From positions 1 through 53,986 of the forward strand of contig NZ_JAPJDA010000027.1 of NCBI RefSeq assembly GCF_026241755.1: 53,986 nt of DNA. Direction: 5' to 3'. Position numbers and translations under genes: made by a program. A model generated the notes under the pieces. The model was not told the DNA's origin and searched no databases. It saw only the letters and a program-made list of their open reading frames with translations. How positions within the stretch are numbered: position 1 is the first letter of the stretch; each line of letters opens with the position of its first letter. This stretch comes from Salinimicrobium profundisediminis (GTDB lineage Bacteria > Bacteroidota > Bacteroidia > Flavobacteriales > Flavobacteriaceae). Shown here piece by piece: positions 1 to 6,837 of this stretch.

Positions 1-99
1 ACTATTGCTGATGCAATCCTGGACAGGATAGTAAACTCCTCACATAGGATAGATCTTAAAGGAGAATCATTAAGAAAAGGAGTTTTAAAAAAGGAGTAA
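1..99 (+). CDS. istB: IstB-like helper ATPase of an IS21-family element, C-terminal fragment
   Basis: Frame 1 is open from the window edge to a TAA at 97-99 and gives 32 residues. They contain ADAILDRIV, a His-Arg-Ile pair and KGESLRK, which is the typical C-terminal end of IstB, the AAA+ helper that activates the IS21 transposase IstA. The rest of the gene and istA lie outside the window to the left. The terminal repeats of the same element follow directly downstream. Identification is by recalled family sequence; only the extreme C-terminus is visible, so intactness of the gene cannot be judged. Confidence 0.8.
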   Translation, partial: TIADAILDRIVNSSHRIDLKGESLRKGVLKKE

Positions 100-135
100 C
101 ATTAATTTTTTATATCATTGTAAGATCTTTCAAAG

Positions 136-179
136 TGGCACTGTTTGAACCGAAATCGGTGGCACGGTCACTCCGAAAT
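136..179 (+). repeat. IS21-type tandem terminal repeats (right end)
   Basis: Two imperfect direct repeats at 136-156 and 160-179 share TGGCAC at the start and CCGAAAT at the end. Multiple terminal direct repeats are the hallmark of IS21-family ends, and these sit about 40 bp after the istB stop. The exact outer boundary is not determined; the element probably ends within the next 10-20 bp. Confidence 0.65.
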
Positions 180-239
180 AGCCAAAATCCAAATGGAATA
201 TCAAATTCAGCATAATACCGGGCAGGAGTACCGTTCACA

Positions 240-412
240 TTTGCTTCCCTCGGAATCTTTATTGAAAGTCAGTTTCACGAAGAAATATTTATCCGTGGTG
301 GCTTGTTCAAACGCACCATTCCTAATATTCACGACCATAGCTACTGTATTTCTGAAATGAAGAACAGTGCCGGACCGCATATAGATTTTCAGCCTTTGAC
401 ACAGTCCCCACC
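240..412 (+). pseudogene. HNH endonuclease gene remnant, left part
   Basis: The frame whose codons start at positions divisible by 3 reads through about 55 residues, including FHEEIFIRGGLFKRTIP and a Cys-Ile-Ser motif. This resembles the core of Bacteroidota HNH (HNH_2-type) endonucleases just before the HNH motif. The expected Asp-Ala-Cys-His-Ile-Val part is degraded and no start region remains after the IS21 end. The gene continues beyond the IS66 insertion at 2783, but the frames on the two sides do not join even after the insertion is removed. It was therefore already broken or has decayed since. Confidence 0.5.
405..412. repeat. Target-site duplication of the IS66 element, left copy
   Basis: TCCCCACC directly abuts the left inverted repeat and is repeated exactly at 2783-2790. 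Eight base pairs is the duplication length expected for IS66-family transposition. Confidence 0.9.
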
Positions 413-488
413 GTATGCACCCCACTAAACCCGTCTTGACTTCCTTTCTTTCTGGCGCTAGCTTTGCTGCTCTAAAATAATATTTATT

Positions 489-767
489 ATGAGTAAACAG
501 GAAGAAATGTACACTTTAGTTAATGAATACCGTAATAGCGGCCTTTCGGCAAAAGCCTTTAGCACAGAAAAAGGAATCAGTCCTTCCACTTTCTGTTACT
601 GGATCCGCAAGAAAAAAGATGAAGATCAGCCCGGGGGATTTGTAGAAGTTACCAAGGGATTAAACGCCTCATCGGGTGAGCTGGAACTTATTTATCCCAA
701 TGGGGTCAAACTCCAAATGAATGCCGCGGACCTGGGACTTATTGCCCGGCTAGTTAAGCTGTATTAA
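489..767 (+). CDS. tnpA: IS66 accessory protein TnpA (helix-turn-helix)
   Basis: A 92-residue protein with an N-terminal helix-turn-helix region (roughly residues 5-45, with SAKAFSTEKGISPSTFCYWIR) typical of IS66 TnpA/Orf1. TnpA is a small DNA-binding protein needed for transposition in IS66 elements. The stop codon overlaps the tnpB start by one base (TAATG), which implies translational coupling. The position near the left inverted repeat is normal for the family. Confidence 0.85.
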   Translation: MSKQEEMYTLVNEYRNSGLSAKAFSTEKGISPSTFCYWIRKKKDEDQPGGFVEVTKGLNASSGELELIYPNGVKLQMNAADLGLIARLVKLY

Positions 768-1105
768 TGTTCTCCTTAGGTTCCTCCCATAATTATCACT
801 TTTATCGTAAGTCTTGTGATATGCGAAAATCATTTAATGGGCTAAGTGGCTTGGTGAAAAATGAACTCAACCGGGAGCCTACCAGCGGTGATGTGTTCGT
901 TTTTCTTAATCGGAATCGCACCCATCTCAAGCTGCTTCACTGGGAGCGGGGCGGCTTTGTTTTATACTACAAACGCCTGGAGCGGGGAAGCTTCACTCCG
1001 CCTGTAATTAAAGAAGATCAGACCAGTTTTACGACGCAATTGGTACTGATGATAGAGGGTATTACGGTTAAAAAAAGTGTTCAGAAACTGCGTTATTCTC
1101 ACTAG
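767..1105 (+). CDS. tnpB: IS66 accessory protein TnpB
   Basis: A 112-residue protein of the IS66 Orf2/TnpB family. Characteristic segments are the CDMRKSFNGLSGLV motif near residue 17 and the LKLLHWERGGFVLYYKRLE motif near residues 54-72. The length matches the family. The exact biochemical role of TnpB is unknown, but it is conserved in IS66 elements. It is coupled to tnpA by a one-base overlap and followed after about 75 bp by the transposase. Confidence 0.9.
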   Translation: MFSLGSSHNYHFYRKSCDMRKSFNGLSGLVKNELNREPTSGDVFVFLNRNRTHLKLLHWERGGFVLYYKRLERGSFTPPVIKEDQTSFTTQLVLMIEGITVKKSVQKLRYSH

Positions 1106-1180
1106 AAAATAATCGCACTTTATCAGTAAAAACAGGGGTTCAGGCTAGGTTTAATAGCCCGGATATTGTATATTTATCCT

Positions 1181-2710
1181 ATGCAAAATTCCCTGAAAAA
1201 CCTTACCAAAGAACAACTTTTAGCGCGCCTTGAAAAGGAGACTAAAAGAAGGGAGAAGGCGGAAAAAATTGTTTCCATAAAGGATCAAAAAATCTCCGAC
1301 CTGGAATTCCAGCTTGCTCAGTACAAGCGAATCGTACACGGGCAGAAAAGGGAACGCTTTGAAGGCAATAAGGACCAGATGAGCCTTCCCTTCGAGATGG
1401 AGCCAGAAACAGCCCAAAAGCAGGAGGAACAAGTAAAGGAGAAGCTCACTTATGAGCGTCGAAAGAGAACCTCTGCTCATAAAGGTCGTATGGCACTTCC
1501 AGCGCACCTGGAGGTAAGGGAAATCGAGATCTATCCACAGGAAGATTACAGTGATATGGTATGCATTGGCAAGGAAGTGACCGATGAGTTGGAATATGAG
1601 CCTGCCAAACTTTATATCAAGCGTTACATCCGGTATAAATATGCTCCTAAGAATAAAGAAGGAGTCATCATCGGGGAACTTCCTACCAGGGTTATTGAAA
1701 AAGGCATTCCGGGAGCAGGACTCCTAGCCTGGATACTGATCTGCAAATATGTAGATCATCTCCCGCTTTACCGCCAACTTCAACGCTTTAAAAGAGAAAA
1801 TATCCCCATTGCAGCCTCCACTTTGGAAGGCTGGGTCAGGCAAAGCCTGGAACTGCTCGATATACTCTATCAGCACTTGCTGGAAGATACCCGGTCCAAG
1901 GGATACCTGCAGGCCGATGAGACGCCTATCAAAGTCATGGATAAAAACAAAAAGGGCACCACCCATCAGGGCTACTATTGGGTGTACCATAGCCCTATAG
2001 ATAAAACCGTACTCTTTGATTACCAACCCGGGCGAAGTGCCCAGGCTGTCGAGCATGTATTATCTGGATTTAAAGGCTACCTGCAAAGTGACGCCTACAG
2101 TGTGTATGACAAAATCGGAGCACGAGAAGGAATTACCCACCTGAACTGCTGGGCGCACGCTCGAAGAGAATTTACGAAATCCCTGGATAACGATAAGCAG
2201 CGGGCTGGAATAGCCCTGACTTATATCCAAAAGCTCTATAAAATCGAAGCCAGGGCCAGGGAAGAAAATATGGATCCCCAGCAACGAAAAACGCTTCGCC
2301 TGGATGAATCCCTGAAGATCCTGGAAGAGTTTGGTAAATGGATGGTGGATGAATTACAGCAGCATACTATTTTACCGAAAAGTCCAATAGGAAAAGCCAT
2401 ACATTACACCATGAGCAGGTGGGACAAGCTCCACGCATATTTATATGATGGAATCCTGGAGATTGATACGAATCTTACGGAGAATGCCCTTAGACCCCTT
2501 ACAATCGGAAGAAAGAATTACTTGTTTGCCGGGTCTCATAATGCAGCACAGCGATCGGCTTGTATTTATTCCTTTATGGCTATCTGCAAAAAGCACGACG
2601 TAAATCCGGAGGAGTGGTTAAAGCATACTCTGGAGAACATTATGACTATCAATCATAAGAACCTCCGTGATCTGTATCCCCAGAATTATAAAAAACTAAA
2701 GAATACCTGA
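1181..2710 (+). CDS. tnpC: IS66 transposase TnpC (DDE)
   Basis: DDE transposase of the IS66 family, about 509 residues. It begins with a leucine/lysine-rich coiled coil, followed by a basic linker. The catalytic domain shows YLQADETPIK (first Asp), YLQSDAYSVYD (second Asp) and TNLTENALRPL (Glu), then IGRKNYLFAGSH. I prefer ATG 1181 over an upstream in-frame TTG at 1166 because the usual N-terminal coiled coil starts here. The reading frame is intact, so the element may still be active. Confidence 0.92.
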   Translation: MQNSLKNLTKEQLLARLEKETKRREKAEKIVSIKDQKISDLEFQLAQYKRIVHGQKRERFEGNKDQMSLPFEMEPETAQKQEEQVKEKLTYERRKRTSAHKGRMALPAHLEVREIEIYPQEDYSDMVCIGKEVTDELEYEPAKLYIKRYIRYKYAPKNKEGVIIGELPTRVIEKGIPGAGLLAWILICKYVDHLPLYRQLQRFKRENIPIAASTLEGWVRQSLELLDILYQHLLEDTRSKGYLQADETPIKVMDKNKKGTTHQGYYWVYHSPIDKTVLFDYQPGRSAQAVEHVLSGFKGYLQSDAYSVYDKIGAREGITHLNCWAHARREFTKSLDNDKQRAGIALTYIQKLYKIEARAREENMDPQQRKTLRLDESLKILEEFGKWMVDELQQHTILPKSPIGKAIHYTMSRWDKLHAYLYDGILEIDTNLTENALRPLTIGRKNYLFAGSHNAAQRSACIYSFMAICKKHDVNPEEWLKHTLENIMTINHKNLRDLYPQNYKKLKNT

Positions 2711-2782
2711 TAAATATTTACCGCAGAGTTCTGCGATAAATATTTAGCTTAACATCCTATATGTACTTGGTGGGGTGCATAC

Positions 2783-2790
2783 TCCCCACC
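2783..2790. repeat. Target-site duplication of the IS66 element, right copy
   Basis: TCCCCACC, identical to 405-412, abutting the right inverted repeat. Confidence 0.9.
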
Positions 2791-3030
2791 GGAATAGCTC
2801 TGTCCCCTACCCTGCACCGAGCTTTTGACTGGGGATTGATGAGCATAACTGAAGATCATCTAGAAAAAATTTCATTCCTGGTCAAGGATAAAGGTTCTGA
2901 GTTTACTGCACACACGAGTTTGAAAACAAACTCATCTTTTTACCAGAAAAAATGGAATGGCAGCCTTCCATTGACTCCCTTATGTGCATCAACGAGAGTT
3001 ATTCCTGAAGTAAATGTTTATGGTTGGTAA
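2783..3030 (+). pseudogene. HNH endonuclease gene remnant, right part
   Basis: Reads GIALSPTLHRAFDWGLMSI followed by about 60 residues and TAA at 3028-3030. The first part matches the post-HNH segment (usually NGIALCPTLHRAFDRGLI) of Bacteroidota HNH endonucleases. Only the C-terminal part is present and the left part is across the IS66 insertion. Rejoining the halves through one copy of the duplication leaves a frameshift, so the gene is dead. The tail after residue 30 is poorly conserved in my recollection of the family. Confidence 0.6.
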
Positions 3031-3092
3031 ATTTGAGCCATTCTAAATGCAGGATTGGTGTTTGGCATCTTCTTTTTTTATAACTTTCTATT

Positions 3093-3521
3093 ATGAAAAG
3101 TATTCCCTGTATCCTTTTCTTCTTATTTATGCCCGGCTTTTGCACGGGGCAAACTTTTATATCTTCTGTGACACGCTACGTGGAACTGGATACAACCGAA
3201 AATATTGATAGGATAATTGATGTTTACAATGAATCCATCACTATTATAAGCAAAGGCAAACTGGCGACAGATATCCAGGAATGGTTCATAATGGAAACTG
3301 AGGAAACTGTAGATGATTACGGCAGTGGGAAATGGTTTCTATGCACAAGCCCTGACAGGCAGGTAAAAGCTACTTTTTTTATTTACAATGAGGACGGCCA
3401 GAACCCCAAACAAATTACGGCACAAATACCACCTGATTGGCCCGGTGCAAATATCACCACAGAAATGTTCATAGATAAGTTAGAATGGAACAACAAGACA
3501 GTCCGGGAGCATAAATTTTAA
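3093..3521 (+). CDS. Small exported protein of unknown function
   Basis: A 142-residue protein with an N-terminal Sec signal peptide (hydrophobic core IPCILFFLFMPGFCTG, probable cleavage before QTF). I do not recognise the mature part, which is acidic and contains several Trp residues. It is followed 9 bp later by a lipoprotein gene in the same direction, so the two are probably co-transcribed. Both lie immediately downstream of the IS66-interrupted HNH remnant. Start at ATG 3093 gives a well-formed signal peptide. Confidence 0.6.
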   Translation: MKSIPCILFFLFMPGFCTGQTFISSVTRYVELDTTENIDRIIDVYNESITIISKGKLATDIQEWFIMETEETVDDYGSGKWFLCTSPDRQVKATFFIYNEDGQNPKQITAQIPPDWPGANITTEMFIDKLEWNNKTVREHKF

Positions 3522-3530
3522 ACAAAAAAC

Positions 3531-4004
3531 ATGAAACCTAAATTTTTCACATTGCTGTTCATTTTTACCTTTTTTGGCATTTCCTGTAAGGACAGAAAAC
3601 CAACACCCTCTGCCAGTGGTAAAAAAAATCACCCAACCGAGCAGACGGAATCCGAAACTGAATTACTGAAAATTGATAGCACTGCTGTTATTGCTGGTTT
3701 ACAGGGAAAATGGAGAGAACCTGAATATCCCTACCGTCTGGTTTACTTTAAAAATTCCACTGTTAAATTTGTTGAAGAAGGTGTGGCAGAAGAACCGGAA
3801 TTCCAAGAATTCAGAATTTTATCGCAGTGCCTTTTCGACACCAACAATATGGTGGGCATTACTGCCCGTGATACCATTCTGGTTATCCCGGAGGATGAGC
3901 GATGCGAAAAACTAAGTGTCACCCAGGACACGTTAATTTTAAGTGGTTATAATAGTGCCACGAGCAGTAACTATCACATTATATACATCAAACAGGAAAG
4001 GTAG
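3531..4004 (+). CDS. Small lipoprotein of unknown function
   Basis: A 157-residue protein with a lipoprotein signal peptide ending in the lipobox FGIS-C at Cys19. A polar Lys/Ser/Thr-rich linker (residues 20-45) and a compact domain follow. The domain has features of small lipocalin-like or META-like beta proteins (LQGKWREPEYPYRLVYFKNS, later DTLILSGYN), but I cannot assign it to a named family. It forms a likely two-gene unit with the exported protein 9 bp upstream. It converges on the ACP-like lipoprotein gene, with 75 bp between stops and no clear hairpin. Confidence 0.6.
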   Translation: MKPKFFTLLFIFTFFGISCKDRKPTPSASGKKNHPTEQTESETELLKIDSTAVIAGLQGKWREPEYPYRLVYFKNSTVKFVEEGVAEEPEFQEFRILSQCLFDTNNMVGITARDTILVIPEDERCEKLSVTQDTLILSGYNSATSSNYHIIYIKQER

Positions 4005-4079
4005 ATTTTTCTATACCTCAACTGAACCCACTCGTAATTATTTGATATTTTTTTTGCACAATTACTTTTTTATTAATTT

Positions 4080-5360
4080 TTAATATTCAAAATATTTAAT
4101 AACTAAATCATACATGTCTTGTACAGTAACAATTGCCTGAGCCTCATGATCTGGAATTGCTATGTTAAACTCATCTTCTATATCCATTACTAATTCAATT
4201 GTATCAAGAATATCTCCACCCAAATCATCTATAATGGATGATTGCATAGCCACTTGTTCAGGATCAATTTCAAATTTATCAACTATAATCATTTTTATTG
4301 TGTAAAAAATGTCATCTTGCCCAGTTTCAATTGGAAAATTGGTCAGATCCTGAACCAACTCATATAGATCATTTACTGTAAAAATTGTTTCCGCACTTTC
4401 ATCTGAGATTTCTATTTCAAATTCTGATTCAATGCCCGTTATTAATAATATAATATCAAATTCATCTAAATGAAAATCATAAGTAAAATTAGCATCAGGT
4501 GTTATCTGCTCTGGATGAATGTTTAGTTCATTTATAAGCACCTCGTTAATTCGTTCAAAAATGGTAGGCTCTACTGATGAATCAGGTTCTTCAGAATGTG
4601 GTGTGTCAGTCAAAATATTTACCACTGATTTTGGATAAAGCGGACCCATTTCAGCTATATGGGTGTGATACTTTTTTGTTTCAATTGAACCTGTTTGATC
4701 TTGGATTTTTGTAATTATAACACCTTTCCACGTTATTCTGGGATATGGGCCATTTTTATCCCAACTACCAGAAACAAAGGTGTATGCGATTTCTTTTGTT
4801 ATTATATCATTCGTTTCCGAATGATTAGTTTGGGTAATTACTGGAGGTGCCGAAGCATAAAAATTATTTACTTCAGTTATTTCTTGTGTATTGGAACGTT
4901 TAATAATTTCACAGAAATAATCTATTGGAAATTCAGTATTTAAAACCTCAACAGCACTTGTATTTGAAGAATAGACTTTTATGGTGGTGACTTTTATTTT
5001 TACGAATTCTATCCATGCCCCTACCGTTGTTAACTTCTGTGGATCAGGAATTATTATTCCGAAATAACCCTCAACGTTCATTTGGATGAGGTTGAGATCA
5101 TATTCGTCTGCACCTAAATCCTCACTTAAAGAGGTTTGAGAAGTTAATTGAATGCTTGGATTAAGTACAGATTCAATGATTTCGGTCACTTTTAGCTCCA
5201 CAGCGATTGGACTGAAGTTTTGGATTGTTAAAAATTCCTTTTCTACTGTAACCGCTCCTGCAGAATTTTTAAGTTTTTCCGTCTGAATTTCCTCCTTACT
5301 ACACGAAATAGAAATAAGGACTGCTAAAAATAAAATCTGGATATAGAACTTAAACTTCAT
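4080..5360 (-). CDS. Lipoprotein with three acyl-carrier-protein-like domains lacking the Ser
   Basis: A 426-residue protein starting with a lipoprotein signal peptide (lipobox ISIS-C at Cys20). Three segments look like acyl-carrier proteins: residues about 52-124, 267-340 and 350-426. Each has the four-helix ACP rhythm and sequences such as DDLGGDILDTIELVMDIEDEF (third) and SEDLGADEYDLNLIQM (first). In real ACPs the DSL serine carries 4'-phosphopantetheine. Here the matching positions are Glu86, Glu301 and Ile384, so none can be acylated in the usual way. Residues 125-266 form an unrelated region, rich in Thr/Ile. Predicted location is the periplasm or outer membrane, where ACPs are not expected. 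The gene is monocistronic. The fold assignment is from sequence pattern only. Confidence 0.65.
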   Translation of the reverse strand: MKFKFYIQILFLAVLISISCSKEEIQTEKLKNSAGAVTVEKEFLTIQNFSPIAVELKVTEIIESVLNPSIQLTSQTSLSEDLGADEYDLNLIQMNVEGYFGIIIPDPQKLTTVGAWIEFVKIKVTTIKVYSSNTSAVEVLNTEFPIDYFCEIIKRSNTQEITEVNNFYASAPPVITQTNHSETNDIITKEIAYTFVSGSWDKNGPYPRITWKGVIITKIQDQTGSIETKKYHTHIAEMGPLYPKSVVNILTDTPHSEEPDSSVEPTIFERINEVLINELNIHPEQITPDANFTYDFHLDEFDIILLITGIESEFEIEISDESAETIFTVNDLYELVQDLTNFPIETGQDDIFYTIKMIIVDKFEIDPEQVAMQSSIIDDLGGDILDTIELVMDIEDEFNIAIPDHEAQAIVTVQDMYDLVIKYFEY

Positions 5361-5509
5361 TGTAAGTACATTAAAAATTTGTTAAAATCAAATATACAAT
5401 TTATTCTTCACGCCAGGTAATTGATTTCACAGGCGTCTGCTCCCTGAAGAGGGTTTTCTGGTAGGATATACTTCGCAAATGCATGAATCTTTCTAAAATT
5501 TATAATAAA

Positions 5510-6430
5510 GCGAGGCCAATGATCTCTACACCACCTATATCGCAGAAATCAGAAATAGGTAAAAACTAGATCCAGGAAACATTAACGGGATATAACCCCC
5601 AGCTGGTAAATATTTTGCCGAGCATCTTTGTGCGGAGTGAACTATCTCCCAAACAAACCGGAGGAATTATCAACCTCCTCTCCTACCCTTAATTTTCTGA
5701 AAAAGAAAATCCTGAAAGCGATATCCTGGGCCGTATTTATGAATATTACATCGGTCGATTTGCAATGGCCGAAGGTTCGGGTACGGGGCAGTTCTTTATG
5801 CCCGGCAGTATCGTAAGGCTGCTGGTGGAACTACTGGAGCCTTTCAAAGGCCGCATCTTCGATCCTGCGTGCGGGAGTGGCGGTATGTTTGTGCAGAGCT
5901 TGAAGTTTATCAAGGAACACGGCGGAAACAAAAAAGACATCGCGATCTAAGGGCAGGAAATGACCGCTCAAACATTGCGATTGTGCCTGATGAACCTGAT
6001 GCTGCGGGACCTTTCTTTTGATATTAAACTGGGAAATTCCTTGCTCGATGACAAGTTCCCAAACCTGAAAGCCGACTTTATCATTGCCAATCCGCCATTT
6101 AATGTAAGCAACTGGCATCCTGAAGATCTGCCCGATGGCGATCCCCGGCTATTTGGTCCCAAAGAAGAATTTACTACAGATGGCAGCGCCAATTATATGT
6201 GGATGCAAACCTTTTGGCACCATTTAAGCGACACCGGAACTGCCGGAATTGTAATGGCAAACGGCGCGATGACCTCCAATAACAAAGGAGAGAAATACGT
6301 GCGGCAGCATATGGTAGTCTATGATAGATGCCATTGTGCGCCTGCCCGATAAGCTGTTCCTCACCACGGGGATCCCCGCCTGCCTGTTTATCCTGAGCAA
6401 GAACCGCGACGGAAAAAATGGTCTTTAGCT
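5510..6430 (+). pseudogene. hsdM: Degraded type I restriction methyltransferase subunit (hsdM)
   Basis: Pieces of one HsdM in different frames follow each other. A ruined N-terminal part resembles the LP-x-x-Y-x-R segment. Then come [26 protein letters not shown], motif [15 protein letters not shown], an in-frame TAA at 5948-5950, motif IV IIANPPFNVS (about 6095-6125), DGSANYMWMQTFW, and after a further frameshift near 6325 LPDKLFLTTGIPACLFILSKNRDGK. Several frameshifts and one in-frame stop rule out function. No hsdS or hsdR partner remains. Its base composition looks higher in G+C than the intact restriction operon that follows, so it is probably an independent, older acquisition. Confidence 0.85.
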
Positions 6431-6539
6431 TCCTTCACAAATTCACCAATCCTAAATTTTAAAAGTCCGGTACATATTAGTTTTTAATCCTACATTCTCT
6501 ATATTAGCCAAAATTTGACAAGTCATAAATTAACAGGTC

Positions 6540-6830
6540 ATGCAATTTGGTGAAAAAATCAAGCAATTGAGAGAAGAAAAAGAGCTACTGCAGCGACAAC
6601 TAGCAGCGAGCCTTGAAATTGATACTCCAATGTACAGCAAGATTGAAAGGGGCGAAAGAAAAGCAAAGAGAGAACAGGTAATTGCCTTGGCTCAATTGCT
6701 AAATGCCAATGAAGAAGAATTTTTGACTATTTGGCTGTCCGATAAAATCATTGAGAATGTTGGGGATGAAACATCTGCATTGGCAGCTCTTAAACATGCT
6801 GAGCAGGAACTAAAAAAGAAATCGAAATAA
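6540..6830 (+). CDS. XRE-family regulator of the restriction/defence operon
   Basis: A 96-residue helix-turn-helix protein of the Cro/CI (XRE) type. The HTH occupies residues 5-60 (KIKQLREEKELLQRQLAASL, then YSKIERGERKAKREQVIALA). A Lys-rich C-terminal tail follows. It begins the defence operon and ends 7 bp before the nuclease-methyltransferase gene. Small XRE proteins at this place usually act like C proteins, delaying nuclease expression until host DNA is methylated. That role is inferred from position, not seen in the sequence. Confidence 0.85.
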   Translation: MQFGEKIKQLREEKELLQRQLAASLEIDTPMYSKIERGERKAKREQVIALAQLLNANEEEFLTIWLSDKIIENVGDETSALAALKHAEQELKKKSK

Positions 6831-6837
6831 TTGAACA

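Larger units (their letters stand above)
413..2782 (+). mobile_element. Complete IS66-family insertion sequence
   Basis: The 2,370-bp element carries tnpA, tnpB and tnpC in one direction. It is bounded by inverted repeats beginning GTATGCACCCCAC: 413-425 on the left and its reverse complement at 2770-2782 on the right, with looser similarity further inwards. Perfect 8-bp target duplications lie outside both ends. All three genes look uninterrupted. Clean ends plus an intact duplication indicate a fairly recent simple transposition. The target was a degraded HNH-endonuclease gene. Confidence 0.93.
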
